Source: an uncultured Alphaproteobacteria bacterium (GTDB lineage Bacteria > Pseudomonadota > Alphaproteobacteria > Caulobacterales > Caulobacteraceae). From it: a stretch of DNA of 64,000 nucleotides. The notes under the pieces were generated by a model. The model saw only the letters and a program-made list of their open reading frames with translations. It was not told the origin of the DNA and did not search any database. The position numbers and the translations under genes are program-made. Shown one piece after another: positions 8,602 to 16,535 of the stretch; the stretch's first letter is position 1, and the number at the start of each line of letters is the position of its first letter. The stretch spans positions 92,439-156,438 of the forward strand of contig CAIVVM010000025.1 in assembly GCA_903909375.1 (NCBI GenBank), written 5' to 3'.

Positions 8602-8988
8602 TCAGATCGGTTGGCTACGGAGGCTTCGGACAAACTCCACGAGCGCGGAACGCGAAACGCCCTTGGGCAGGACGGCATAGGCCTTCAGAAGTTCCAGCGC
8701 GCCTGGTTCGGCCAGCAATGCGGCCACTTCATCGACGGCGCCGCTGTTTGCGGTGGATTCCCCGAACATCTCGGCCACGGGGACGTCGAGTGTCTTGGCT
8801 ATCCGGGTCAGCATCGAGGCGCTGACGCGGTTGGCGCCGCGCTCGTACTTCTGGATCTGCTGGAATGTCACGCCGGCAGCCTCCGCCAGGGCTTGCTGCG
8901 ACAATCCCCGCACTTTCCGCAACAGACGGATCCGCGCGCCAACGGCGACGTCGATGGGATCCGCTACGGTCTCGGGTTTGTTCGCCAT
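8602..8988 (-). CDS. XRE family transcriptional regulator
   Basis: ATG 8988 has AGGAGA just upstream; the longer frame adds a non-homologous tail. The 128-residue protein carries a Cro/C1 helix-turn-helix at ~residues 18-72 (ARIRLLRKVRGLSQQALAEA, then VTFQQIQKYERGANRVSAS) and a C-terminal helical part (ALELLKAYAVL). This matches the alphaproteobacterial stand-alone XRE regulators of about 130 residues. It immediately precedes the M20 peptidase gene and may control it. Confidence 0.88.
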   Translation of the reverse strand: MANKPETVADPIDVAVGARIRLLRKVRGLSQQALAEAAGVTFQQIQKYERGANRVSASMLTRIAKTLDVPVAEMFGESTANSGAVDEVAALLAEPGALELLKAYAVLPKGVSRSALVEFVRSLRSQPI

Positions 8989-9019
8989 GTTGTACAGGTC
9001 TCCTGAGTTCTGGACAAAT

Positions 9020-9250
9020 CTACCGGGTCTGCTCGGCCTGATCGTCCATTGGCGGTACAAGGCTATCCTGCGCGACGGGCCTGTCTGATATCGCGTAACA
9101 GGCCTCAGCGATTACGATTCCGACCGCACGCCGCAAGGGCGCAAAAGCCGGGATATCCCGCTCAAGCTGGATCAACTCTTCCTCGTACGGAGACAGAAGC
9201 TCCAGAAGGTTTTGAGCCAAGCGCCTGCTGTACTCCGGGTCTTGAATCAT
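9020..9250 (-). CDS. Small conserved-type hypothetical protein
   Basis: ATG 9250 gives 76 residues, with AAGGGGA as a well-placed ribosome site; the longer frame to 9364 is less likely. The protein is mostly helical and acidic (QNLLELLSPYEEELIQLERD) with a central hydrophobic patch (AVGIVIAEACYAI) and no recognised domain. It lies 31 bp upstream of the XRE gene on the same strand and may share its transcript. Function unknown. Confidence 0.5.
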   Translation of the reverse strand: MIQDPEYSRRLAQNLLELLSPYEEELIQLERDIPAFAPLRRAVGIVIAEACYAISDRPVAQDSLVPPMDDQAEQTR

Positions 9251-9387
9251 CGCGTTCCCCTTGGTTTTTAATTCGACCATTGCGCGGCGCAACGCAAGCA
9301 ACCGCAACGGGCGTTCGCAAAAGAAGCGACCCATTGTCGCATCTGGCAAGGCCGTCATCGGCAAGCCGGCGGAGCCGGGCCGCGGCC

Positions 9388-9419
9388 AAAAAAAATGGCC
9401 GCACCCGGAGATGCGGCCA
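9388..9419 (-). terminator. Strong rho-independent terminator, minus strand
   Basis: Read on the minus strand: an 8-bp perfect stem TGGCCGCA/TGCGGCCA with an 8-nt loop, followed by eight T. No annotated gene ends nearby on this strand; the closest, the amidohydrolase gene, ends at 9790. Confidence 0.85.
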
Positions 9420-9530
9420 AGTCATTAGGGAGGAAACGCCCAAATGGGCAAGATGGTTATGCCCTTTTGCTGCACTGCACGCAAGTCACGAAATGAACGG
9501 ACTCTGAAATAGTTCGTCACTTGCGAGCCG
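9388..9530 (-). ncRNA. Candidate small RNA upstream of the 9388-9419 terminator
   Basis: The minus strand reads a small hairpin (GCCCATTTGGGC), then an unpaired pyrimidine stretch TTTCCTCCCT, then the terminator. A C-rich single-stranded seed able to pair with Shine-Dalgarno sequences, set before a GC-rich terminator, is the usual design of alphaproteobacterial trans-acting sRNAs (AbcR/ar15 type). The 5' end is a guess. Alternatives: terminator of the long operon ending at 9790, or a 22-codon plus-strand ORF (9444-9512) with GGAGG upstream. The rest of 9251-9789 shows nothing else I can support. Confidence 0.3.
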
Positions 9531-9675
9531 ATATAGGGGCGGACCGTTGGCGAACCCATTTGATCGCGACTTGTGGTTTCGGTTCCGAATTGTGACGATC
9601 CTGCGAATTTTGAGCGCAATTTTGATCGTGCGGCCCGGTTTTTCCAGGATTTCCCACCCCGCACGAGGGCGGTGA

Positions 9676-9694
9676 TGGCCTGGTCGCCAGGCCA
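9676..9694. terminator. Hairpin downstream of the amidohydrolase operon
   Basis: Perfect 8-bp inverted repeat TGGCCTGG/CCAGGCCA with a 3-nt loop, about 95 bp beyond the operon's last stop. It lacks a T-run, so it may be a processing or stabilising hairpin rather than a terminator. Confidence 0.35.
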
Positions 9695-9789
9695 CGCGAT
9701 CCGCCCGTCGTCGTCAGTCGCGCATCACCTTGATGTTGCGATGCGAGAACATGAGGAAGCCCTTACCTCGCTTCGGTTCAACTGCGACA

Positions 9790-11187
9790 TCAATCTGAAG
9801 CAGAGAGAAATTCCAGCCGGCCGGCGATCATGGTCGCCCGCACGCAATCGGCCTGAGGCGCGTTCATGACCTCCCGGATGGGTCGCTTCAGCAAGCAGAG
9901 GTCTGCGGCATCCCCCACCCTGACGATTCGGGGCCCTCGTCCGGGACGCCCGGGTTCATCAAGATAGAGCGCCAGGGCGGCCAGACCGGAGATTACCTCA
10001 CCTGCCCCGAGGCGCCGGCCACCCAGGCTGCGACGATCCATGGCGGCCGCCATGCCCAGCCAGGGGTCGGGCGATGCATAAGGGGCATCCGAACTCCCGG
10101 CCACGGGCACGCCCGCCGCCAGCAGACTTGCGCAGCGGTAGAGATCGTCGAGATCGACAGGGTCGACCTCGTTGAGATAGCGGTCGCCACGCTCCCGAAT
10201 GAAGGCGGACTGGGTGACGACGGTGAGCTTCAGGGCCAGCAACTGATCAATCGCCGCGCGCGGAATAACACTGCCGTGCTCTATCCGATCCCCCGGCAAG
10301 GAACCTGCCGCCTCGAATGCCGCCAGGCTCAGCGCCAGCTCGGCGGCGGTTACGCAATGGACAGCGACGTTTCGGCCCCAGGACCGGGCGCTGGCGATCC
10401 GGTTCAGAAAGTCGTCAAACTCCGGCAAGGCGTGATCGTCCAGCAGCACCTTGACCGGCCCGAGCGTGAAGGCAGCATCGGTCGGCGCCGTCAGCTCGCC
10501 CCCGCTCATCAGGGTCAGACGTTGCGGCAGGTCTCCGGTCCGGTGGGCCTGGGCGAGGCGCCCGGCGGCGTCTGCGTCGGTCGTTACGCTGGCGTCGCTG
10601 ACTGCGGTGATGCCATAGGCCGCGAGCATCTTTCCGATCGGGGCGAGGCGCGGGGGCTGCGCGCCGATGCGCGCGCGAAGCCAGACATCCTCCCGCCACA
10701 GACGTCCGGTGGGGCGGCTCTGGCTATCCAGTTCCAGCCCGGGCGGATTGGACCCACCGATGACGCCTTCCAAAGCCAGGGTGTTGAGTATCCATAGCGC
10801 CCCGGTCTGATGCTGGACGCGAAGACGGTGTCGCGGCGCCAATCGATCCAGATCCTCGCGGGTCAGGTCCCCGGCCATGGCCTCATGATAGCCCGTCACC
10901 CGAACCCAGGCGCCCACGGGCTGCGCGGCCAGCGCCGCTGAAATCCGCGCCTGAAAACTGGACGGGCCGCTTACGCCATCCAGCGCCACGGTATCTGCCA
11001 GAGCCGCCAGTCCGAACAGGTGGATGTGGTGATCACAGAGCCCCGGGATCAGCGCACCGCGCCGCCCGTCCAGCTCCTCCCCGGCGCGCGCGAGGTCATG
11101 CCCGATCCCGACGATGCGACCGTCTTCGATCCGGACATCCTGAAGCGGTCCACCGCCAATCTCGACATTGCGGATCAGCAAACTCAT
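9790..11187 (-). CDS. Amidohydrolase family protein (YtcJ-like)
   Basis: A 465-residue metal-dependent hydrolase. The N-terminal beta-sandwich strand MSLLIRNVEIGG leads to the metal-binding GLCDHHIHLFG (HxH, residues ~51-57), with later ligand histidines in VAVHCVTAAE and RIEHGSVIP and the late aspartate in AGSSDAPYASPDPW. This order is that of the Amidohydro_3/YtcJ group, which hydrolyses amide or ester bonds of varied substrates. It overlaps the CoA-transferase gene by ATGA and is the last gene of the five-gene operon, so it may release or recycle the acid that the synthetase activates; this is inference. Confidence 0.85.
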   Translation of the reverse strand: MSLLIRNVEIGGGPLQDVRIEDGRIVGIGHDLARAGEELDGRRGALIPGLCDHHIHLFGLAALADTVALDGVSGPSSFQARISAALAAQPVGAWVRVTGYHEAMAGDLTREDLDRLAPRHRLRVQHQTGALWILNTLALEGVIGGSNPPGLELDSQSRPTGRLWREDVWLRARIGAQPPRLAPIGKMLAAYGITAVSDASVTTDADAAGRLAQAHRTGDLPQRLTLMSGGELTAPTDAAFTLGPVKVLLDDHALPEFDDFLNRIASARSWGRNVAVHCVTAAELALSLAAFEAAGSLPGDRIEHGSVIPRAAIDQLLALKLTVVTQSAFIRERGDRYLNEVDPVDLDDLYRCASLLAAGVPVAGSSDAPYASPDPWLGMAAAMDRRSLGGRRLGAGEVISGLAALALYLDEPGRPGRGPRIVRVGDAADLCLLKRPIREVMNAPQADCVRATMIAGRLEFLSASD

Positions 11188-12206
11188 GCGGCCGCCTTGC
11201 GGATACTCAGGGCGGCGAGGGCTGCCACCCGCGCCAGCGCCACGTCGACGAGCACCCCGCCCCCCGCCTCCAGTCCGCGCAGGGCGCCGATTGCCGCCGC
11301 GAGTCCCGTTACCGGATCGGCCAAGGCATCGCCCAGGAAGCGCGGGGCGCCCCGTGGCGTCCAGCGGACCAGCCCGCCAGCCGCCGCAGCGTCATCGCCA
11401 AACGCGACCCGGTCAGCGTCGCCGCCGCTCCATCCGTAACCTGTGATCGCCACCCAGATGAACCCCGGCTTGGCGGCAAAGATCTCGTCGGGGTTTATGC
11501 CCAGTCCGGTAAATGCGCGCGGCCTGGCGCTGGTGATGAGGACATCGGCGTCCTGGATCGCGGCCTTGAGGCCGGCGCGGCCTTCCGGGGTCTCGAAATC
11601 CAGGCTGATCTGTTGCTTGGTCCCGTTCAGTCGCTGGAAGAACTCAGGGGTTGAGGTGCGCGTCGGATCAGGCCTGCGAAGGCTCTCGATCCTGAGCACC
11701 CGGGCGCCCATCCCGGCCAGGATCGCACCGCACAGCGGGCCCGCCCAGAGCGCAGAGAGGTCGACGACCCTCGGCATGCCAGGCGCTCGCACGGCGGTCG
11801 CGCCTAGGCGTCGTGGCGACGCATCCGGACCGTCGACCACAACCTCGCCCACCACCGCCGCCGGCAGTCCCAGCCGGGCGGCGCTGGCGACAAGTTCAGC
11901 GCAGGTCAGACGCCGGGCATTACGGGACACCGCCATCCAGGGCGCCGTCCCGAAATCGCAGCCCAGCCAGGCCGGGATCAGATCCTGATCCTCGTCCCGC
12001 GCCAGGTTCAGCGCCATCCAGCCATCAGACGCGCGAAACATCCGGCACGCGCCGTTGGGCGAGCGGCTTCCAGGAGGGCCGAGCTGCAGTTGGCCCGCGC
12101 GATCCAGCACGCCGAGGCTCCCGGCGTCGACCCGTTCGCCGAGCCGGGCTGTCAGGTCCAGAATCTCTGCTGACTGCCGGCCGATGAATGACGCAACAGG
12201 GCTCAT
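11184..12206 (-). CDS. CaiB/BaiF (class III) CoA-transferase with unusual domain order
   Basis: ATG 12206 overlaps the upstream stop by four bases, giving 340 residues; the longer frame upstream is spurious. The recognisable family core, which normally opens these proteins, starts only at about residue 150-165 (RVVDLSALWAGPLCGAILAG, then LNGTKQQISLDF, DVLITSARPRAFTGLG, and GDDAAAAGGLV around the usual catalytic aspartate) and runs to the C terminus. The first ~150 residues (FRASDGWMALNLARDEDQDL) resemble what usually follows the core. The order is therefore permuted. It should transfer CoA between carboxylic acids, suiting its place between crotonase and amidohydrolase genes. Confidence 0.75.
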   Translation of the reverse strand: MSPVASFIGRQSAEILDLTARLGERVDAGSLGVLDRAGQLQLGPPGSRSPNGACRMFRASDGWMALNLARDEDQDLIPAWLGCDFGTAPWMAVSRNARRLTCAELVASAARLGLPAAVVGEVVVDGPDASPRRLGATAVRAPGMPRVVDLSALWAGPLCGAILAGMGARVLRIESLRRPDPTRTSTPEFFQRLNGTKQQISLDFETPEGRAGLKAAIQDADVLITSARPRAFTGLGINPDEIFAAKPGFIWVAITGYGWSGGDADRVAFGDDAAAAGGLVRWTPRGAPRFLGDALADPVTGLAAAIGALRGLEAGGGVLVDVALARVAALAALSIRKAAA

Positions 12207-13180
12207 GTGATCTCGGCGTCCACGAGCCCCCAATCCAGCGCGGTGGCCAGATCGATGGGAGCGCCGGAGATCGCCATGTACGCGGCGCGATGACGACCGA
12301 TGCGGCGGGGAATGGAAGCCGTGCCGCCGGCGCCCGGTATCAGCCCCATGGAAACCTCCGGCAGCCGGCACACGGCGCCGGCCCGGGCCGTCACCCGGGC
12401 GGCAGCGGCAGAGACTTCAATACCCGCGCCGATGCAATCGCCGTGCAGGTGAACGGTCAGGCGGTCGCCCAGCGCTCTCACAAGGCTAGCCGGGGATCGA
12501 AGCGTACGGATCAGGTGGGCTTCGGCCGGGTCGACGGCCTTGCCGAACTCGTTCAGATCTCCGCCAGCGCTGAAGGCGCCGCCCTGCCCGCTCAGGGCGA
12601 CAGGCGGTGCGTCGGGGTGCACGCGGGCAAAGTCCAGCGCCTCGCAGAGAGCGTCACGCATGGCGGCGTCGAAGGCGTTTCGCGCAGCGGGGCGATTGAG
12701 GCAGATTGATAGTGTCCCGCCGTCCATCGTCATCAGGACCCGCGGCTCCTGGTCTGCGCGATCCCGGGCTGGCCGGGAGGCTCGCCAGGCCTGAAACCCC
12801 CGAGAACGCAGCAACGTCGAATAGGCCAGGGATTCCAGCTGCAACGCCTGGCCGAAGTCGAGCGCGAGGGTCATGCGCAGTATCTGGGCGGCGACCCCGG
12901 CCGCTGCGGGCTGTGCGGCGACCCGCGCCTCAAGATCGGCGATCACGGCGTCGAGTCGGTCCGATGCGACGCCCGTCCACGGGCGGGGCGGGTCGGGGGC
13001 TGCGCTGAGCAGGATATCGAAAGCGTACAGTCCGCTTGCGGGCAATGGCCCCGTCCGATGCACCCCCACAAGAACCTGACCGCCGCCGGCGACTGGCCCT
13101 TCGCGCCGCCGGTCGAGTTCCATCACACGACACCCCGCGCCCTCCAGCGCGATCAGGTCGGAGATGACGTCGGAGGTCAC
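12203..13180 (-). CDS. Enoyl-CoA hydratase/isomerase family protein with extra N-terminal region
   Basis: A 325-residue protein overlapping both neighbours by ATGA. The crotonase core begins only at about residue 148 (VLMTMDGGTLSICLNRPAAR) and includes the oxyanion-hole strand GAFSAGGDLNEFG. Both catalytic glutamates are present (GAGIEVSAA and CRLPEVSMGLIPGAGG). It ends right after LDWGLVDAEIT, where ordinary crotonases continue with a C-terminal helical segment. The N-terminal 145 residues end in a similar helical stretch (LALDFGQALQLESLAYSTLL). This suggests circular permutation, as in the adjacent CoA-transferase. Likely hydratase or isomerase in the operon's acyl-CoA breakdown route. Confidence 0.8.
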   Translation of the reverse strand: MTSDVISDLIALEGAGCRVMELDRRREGPVAGGGQVLVGVHRTGPLPASGLYAFDILLSAAPDPPRPWTGVASDRLDAVIADLEARVAAQPAAAGVAAQILRMTLALDFGQALQLESLAYSTLLRSRGFQAWRASRPARDRADQEPRVLMTMDGGTLSICLNRPAARNAFDAAMRDALCEALDFARVHPDAPPVALSGQGGAFSAGGDLNEFGKAVDPAEAHLIRTLRSPASLVRALGDRLTVHLHGDCIGAGIEVSAAAARVTARAGAVCRLPEVSMGLIPGAGGTASIPRRIGRHRAAYMAISGAPIDLATALDWGLVDAEIT

Positions 13181-14682
13181 CGAACGGTGGCGGGCCTGGC
13201 GACACCCGCCATCTCGACCTTCAACTGGCGCCGCAGGAGTTTGCCGGTATCGTTGTAAGGAAGGGCGTCACGTATTTCCCAGACTTCGGGAGTCTTGGTG
13301 GAGCGCAATCGGGCCCGGACCCAGTCGGCCAGGGCGTCGGGGGCCGTACCTCCGGCTTTCAGAACAACAGCGGCGGCGACGCGCTCGCCCCATTCGTCAT
13401 CCGGCAGTCCCAGCACCGCCACATCGGCAACATCAGGATGCTCGCGCAGCACGTCCTCGATTTCGCCCGGCGAAATGTTCTCGCCGCCCCGCACGATCAC
13501 GTCATCCAGCCGACCTTCCACAAACAGATAGCCGGCCTCGTCCATCCAGCCGCCATCGTTGGTGGCGAACCAGCCATCATCCTGAACGACCTTCTTGTGG
13601 GTGTATTCGCCGGAGACCTGCTCCCCCCGGACATAGATTTCACCGGACTGGCCCGTAGGCATCACCTCACCGTCCGGTCCGCGAATCTCCAGTTCGAGGG
13701 TCGGCAACGGGCGACCCACCGAGCCAAGCCGGCGACGTACGGCTTCATCGGGCGATGACATCGCCTCGCGGTGATCCTCCGGTCCCAGAACCGCGACCGT
13801 CGAACTGGTCTCGGTGAGACCGTAGGCGTTGACGAAGTCCACATGGGGCAGAACCCGCAGCGCGCGCTCGATCACCGGTTGAGGCATACGCCCGCCGCCA
13901 TAGGAGAGCGCCTTCAGATGAGGCAACCCGGCGCCGCGACCCTCGAGGATGTCGAGGATCCGGCCCAGCATGGTGGGCACCACCATCGCATGGGTAATCT
14001 GTTCGGCGGTCGCCTCGTCGACCCAGGCCTCTGGCGTGAACGCCTCCAGGTGAACCAGCCGACGCCCGCCATAGACGCCTGTCAGGACCGCCGAGATCCC
14101 GGCGATGTGATAGGGCGGCACGCTGACCAGCGCCGCTTCGCCCTCCTCTGATCCAAGAAACTCCACCGTGGAGATCACATAGGACGTCAGATTGGCGTGG
14201 CGAAGGATGGCGGCCTTGGGTTCGCCCGTCGTACCGCTGGTAAACAGCAAGACCGCGATGTCAGGTTCGACATAGGCAAGTTCCCCGTCGACTTCAGCCT
14301 CGCAGGCGCGCTCGAACGCACTGCGCGCCATCATGGTCACGCCGGGGCATTCGCCGAGCCGCACCAGCATGTCGTCGTCGACGATCGCGACGCAGGGCGC
14401 CGTCCTGGCCAGAAGCCGGGCGAGGTCAGCATCGGGAAGCCGGTAGTTCAGGGGTGCGAACGGTTTACCCAGTAGGCCGGCGGCGAAGATTGCAACGGGC
14501 ATGGCCGGGCCGTTGAGGCCGACGAAAACCACGGTGTCGCCGCCGGCGGCCTCCAGTGCGACAGCGCCAGCGCGGGCCCGCCGCTGGAGATCAGAGAACG
14601 TGACGCCATCCTCGCGCCGTCCCAGCGCCAGCCGGTCCGGTGCGGCATCCGCCGCCATATCGAGCAGGAGTGTTGTGTGCAT
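13177..14682 (-). CDS. Acyl-CoA synthetase (AMP-binding)
   Basis: A 501-residue adenylate-forming ligase. Motifs: LLFTSGTTGEPKA at residues ~145-157, NAYGLTETSS in the middle, the hinge GRLDDVIVRGGENISPGEIE, and the C-terminal catalytic lysine in NDTGKLLRR. It is shorter than the synthetase at 5540 and from a different subgroup. It overlaps the crotonase gene by ATGA and begins the catabolic enzymes of the operon (synthetase, crotonase, CoA-transferase, amidohydrolase), so it most likely activates the pathway's acid. The acid itself is not identifiable from sequence. Confidence 0.88.
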   Translation of the reverse strand: MHTTLLLDMAADAAPDRLALGRREDGVTFSDLQRRARAGAVALEAAGGDTVVFVGLNGPAMPVAIFAAGLLGKPFAPLNYRLPDADLARLLARTAPCVAIVDDDMLVRLGECPGVTMMARSAFERACEAEVDGELAYVEPDIAVLLFTSGTTGEPKAAILRHANLTSYVISTVEFLGSEEGEAALVSVPPYHIAGISAVLTGVYGGRRLVHLEAFTPEAWVDEATAEQITHAMVVPTMLGRILDILEGRGAGLPHLKALSYGGGRMPQPVIERALRVLPHVDFVNAYGLTETSSTVAVLGPEDHREAMSSPDEAVRRRLGSVGRPLPTLELEIRGPDGEVMPTGQSGEIYVRGEQVSGEYTHKKVVQDDGWFATNDGGWMDEAGYLFVEGRLDDVIVRGGENISPGEIEDVLREHPDVADVAVLGLPDDEWGERVAAAVVLKAGGTAPDALADWVRARLRSTKTPEVWEIRDALPYNDTGKLLRRQLKVEMAGVARPATVR

Positions 14683-14690
14683 GGCTGGAC

Positions 14691-14999
14691 CTAGTCGGAC
14701 GCCGGCAGCTTCTTGGCGTCCTTGGCGCTGATCGCGCGGCCATCCAGGCTGAGCGACCCCGCGCCGCCCTTGCTGCAGAGAACCTCCAGACCGCTCTCCT
14801 CATCGGCAAACCGCTTGCCCATCTGGGTCCCCGCAGAATGATCCAGCGCGATGGAAAGGCCGTCGGGCTTCGCCGCAGCATGCGCCACCATCGGATGGCC
14901 GCCGCATTCCAGGCTGGCGTCAGATTTCGGTGGGCGCACGACCACGACCTCTGTGTCGCAGACGGCGCTCTTCCAGCGTGATCCCGGTTTCAGTTCCAT
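14691..14999 (-). CDS. Small hypothetical protein, first gene of the acyl-CoA operon
   Basis: ATG 14999 with GGGAGGG upstream gives 102 residues; the 121-residue frame begins with non-coding-like sequence. The protein has no signal or membrane segment. It shows two short cysteine-bearing spots (SAVCDTEVVV, ASLECGGHPMV) and a C-terminal LEVLCSKGGAGSLSLDG. The recurring strands suggest a small beta-barrel. It lies 8 bp upstream of the synthetase gene. I recognise it only as a type of small protein found beside acyl-CoA synthetase genes; function unknown. Confidence 0.7.
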   Translation of the reverse strand: MELKPGSRWKSAVCDTEVVVVRPPKSDASLECGGHPMVAHAAAKPDGLSIALDHSAGTQMGKRFADEESGLEVLCSKGGAGSLSLDGRAISAKDAKKLPASD

Positions 15000-15119
15000 G
15001 ACTTTCCCTCCCACGGCGCGCTTGCCTGCGGCCTGTTGTGCCGCACCACCGTGCACCGAGGATGTCGCAAAAGAAAGATTTGGTCACGCCGCCCCATCGA
15101 TTTGGGGGGGAGGAAACGA

Positions 15120-15196
15120 TGGTACTGCCCCCCGGTCTCGAACCGGGGACCTCCAGATCCACAATCTGGCGCTCTAACCAACTGAGCTAGGGCAGC
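15120..15196 (-). tRNA. tRNA-His (GTG)
   Basis: Read on the minus strand from 15196: acceptor stem GCTGCCC pairs with GGGCAGT (a G-U at the first pair), D-arm TAGCTCAGTTGGTTAGAGC, anticodon stem-loop CCAGATTGTGGATCTGG with anticodon GTG, T-arm CCCCGGTTCGAGACCGGGG, discriminator A and an encoded CCA. There is no extra G-1:C73 pair, as in many alphaproteobacterial tRNA-His genes. Confidence 0.95.
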
Positions 15197-15306
15197 GCAT
15201 CGCGAGCGGAGGTTCTAGTCGGGAGGGGCGGCGCGATCAAGCCCGACCTCCAGACGGGCGAAATGTCCCAGGCATCGCCCCGGGATCGTCTTGCCTCCCG
15301 GCCAAG

Positions 15307-15337
15307 AAAAAGCCCCGGCAGCGGCTGCTGTCGGGGC
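15307..15337 (-). terminator. Rho-independent terminator of the exbB-exbD-tonB operon
   Basis: On the minus strand, GCCCCGACAGC pairs with GCTGCCGGGGC (one mismatch), followed by TTTTT, 40 bp after the tonB stop. Confidence 0.8.
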
Positions 15338-15377
15338 CAATTCTACAGAACGCGACCTGAAGGGTCGACGCCAGGCA

Positions 15378-16085
15378 TCAGTCCTTCGGCAGAACGAACC
15401 GAAGTGGGATGCGCACGGTACCGCCGTCTACAGGTTGGCCGTCCGTCGTCTTTGGACGCATCCGGAACAGCTTGCTCATTCGCATGGCCGCGTCTCCAAA
15501 GCCCATGTCGGAAGGGTCTTCAGAGATGATGTTGCACCCATCGAGTGCGCCGCGGGCGTTCACCGTGCAACTGATCGTCGCGCGGCCGCTGACTTCCATC
15601 CGCTGGGCCCGCTCCGGGAAGTACCGGACCAGATCGTCAGCCGAAGGTTTGCGAAGCCAGTCAGGGTTCGTGATGACCGAAGGACGCGGCGGTTCCGGCG
15701 GCGGGGCCGCAGGAGGCCTGGGCTCCTCGATCCTACGCTCCACCGGCGGAACCGGCAGGGGCGGAATCGAAGGCATGTCCGGGATCGCCACCGGCGGACG
15801 CGGCTGCAGCTTTGGCGGCGGCGGCGGCGGGGTGTTCGGCGGCGGCGGAGGCGGCGGCGGCGGAGGCGGCGGAGGGACGGGCTTGATGAGAGCCACATCC
15901 GTCACTTCGTCCGAGTACTCCTTGTACTTGGGCTCGAAGCGCGACTTCCAGAGATAGACGCCAAGCCCGGCATGCGCGACCAGGGCGAGGATCAGTGCGA
16001 TCATCGTCCCCGGGCGGGCTTTCGGCCTCGGATCGTCGAACGGATTGTGCCGGGTCAGGGCCTCAGTGTGTGACGTGTCAGACAT
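15378..16085 (-). CDS. tonB: TonB energy transducer
   Basis: ATG 16085 gives 235 residues; the extra nine upstream codons are unlikely. Layout is classic: short cytoplasmic N terminus, one membrane anchor (TMIALILALVAHAGLGVYL, ~residues 28-46), a proline-rich periplasm-spanning rod with an unbroken run of prolines, and a C-terminal TonB domain (EVSGRATISCTVNARGALDG ... MRPKTTDGQPVDGGTVRIPL). It carries proton-motive energy from ExbB/ExbD to outer-membrane TonB-dependent receptors. It is last in exbB-exbD-tonB with a 10-bp gap. The proline run comes from repeated CCG-type codons, a likely site of length variation. Confidence 0.95.
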   Translation of the reverse strand: MSDTSHTEALTRHNPFDDPRPKARPGTMIALILALVAHAGLGVYLWKSRFEPKYKEYSDEVTDVALIKPVPPPPPPPPPPPPPNTPPPPPPKLQPRPPVAIPDMPSIPPLPVPPVERRIEEPRPPAAPPPEPPRPSVITNPDWLRKPSADDLVRYFPERAQRMEVSGRATISCTVNARGALDGCNIISEDPSDMGFGDAAMRMSKLFRMRPKTTDGQPVDGGTVRIPLRFVLPKD

Positions 16086-16095
16086 GGGGCGCCAC

Positions 16096-16530
16096 CTAGT
16101 TGTTATCTTCACCGACGAGAGCCACGCTGTAGAACTGATTGTCCTGCAGTGCGTTCATCACGCCCATGAAGTCGCCATAGAGCACGTCTCTATCCGCACG
16201 GATAAAGATGCGTTCCTTGGTGGGGTTACGGGTCGAGCCCAGCTGCCGGCGGAGGTCGTCACCGATGGTCGACAGGTCGGTCCTGAAGTCCTGGATGAAG
16301 ACGCTGCCGTTCGGCTGCAACGAGATGTAGACCGGCTTCTGAGGGGTCACGCCGGGCGGCGCCACCGCAGGCGGAAGTGTGACTTTAACGGTCACACTCG
16401 CCAGCGGCGCAGCCACCATGAAGATGATCAGCAGAACCAGCATCACGTCCACGAAGGGCGTGACATTGATGTCGGCCATCGCCTCTTCCTGATTGCGCCC
16501 GCCCCCTCCGCTCGAGAGTTTGGCGGCCAT
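16096..16530 (-). CDS. exbD: ExbD biopolymer transport protein
   Basis: 144 residues: cytoplasmic N terminus (AAKLSSGGGGRNQEEAMADI), one membrane helix containing the proton-path aspartate (INVTPFVDVMLVLLIIFMV, D28 in PFVDVML), and a periplasmic alpha/beta domain (VYISLQPNGSVFIQD ... ERIFIRADRDVLYGDFM). ExbD pairs with ExbB as the inner-membrane motor for TonB. Only 5 bp from the exbB stop, so translationally linked. A TolR role is possible for this fold, but the adjacent tonB supports ExbD. Confidence 0.95.
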   Translation of the reverse strand: MAAKLSSGGGGRNQEEAMADINVTPFVDVMLVLLIIFMVAAPLASVTVKVTLPPAVAPPGVTPQKPVYISLQPNGSVFIQDFRTDLSTIGDDLRRQLGSTRNPTKERIFIRADRDVLYGDFMGVMNALQDNQFYSVALVGEDNN

Positions 16531-16535
16531 CTAGG

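Noticed and set aside
9425..9695. Two overlapping minus-strand ORFs (69 and 79 codons)
   Set aside because: No family resemblance or ribosome site; the region is better explained by the terminator and candidate sRNA.
15820..15885. GGC-rich run read as a microsatellite or glycine-rich plus-strand gene
   Set aside because: It is the complement of the polyproline rod in tonB.
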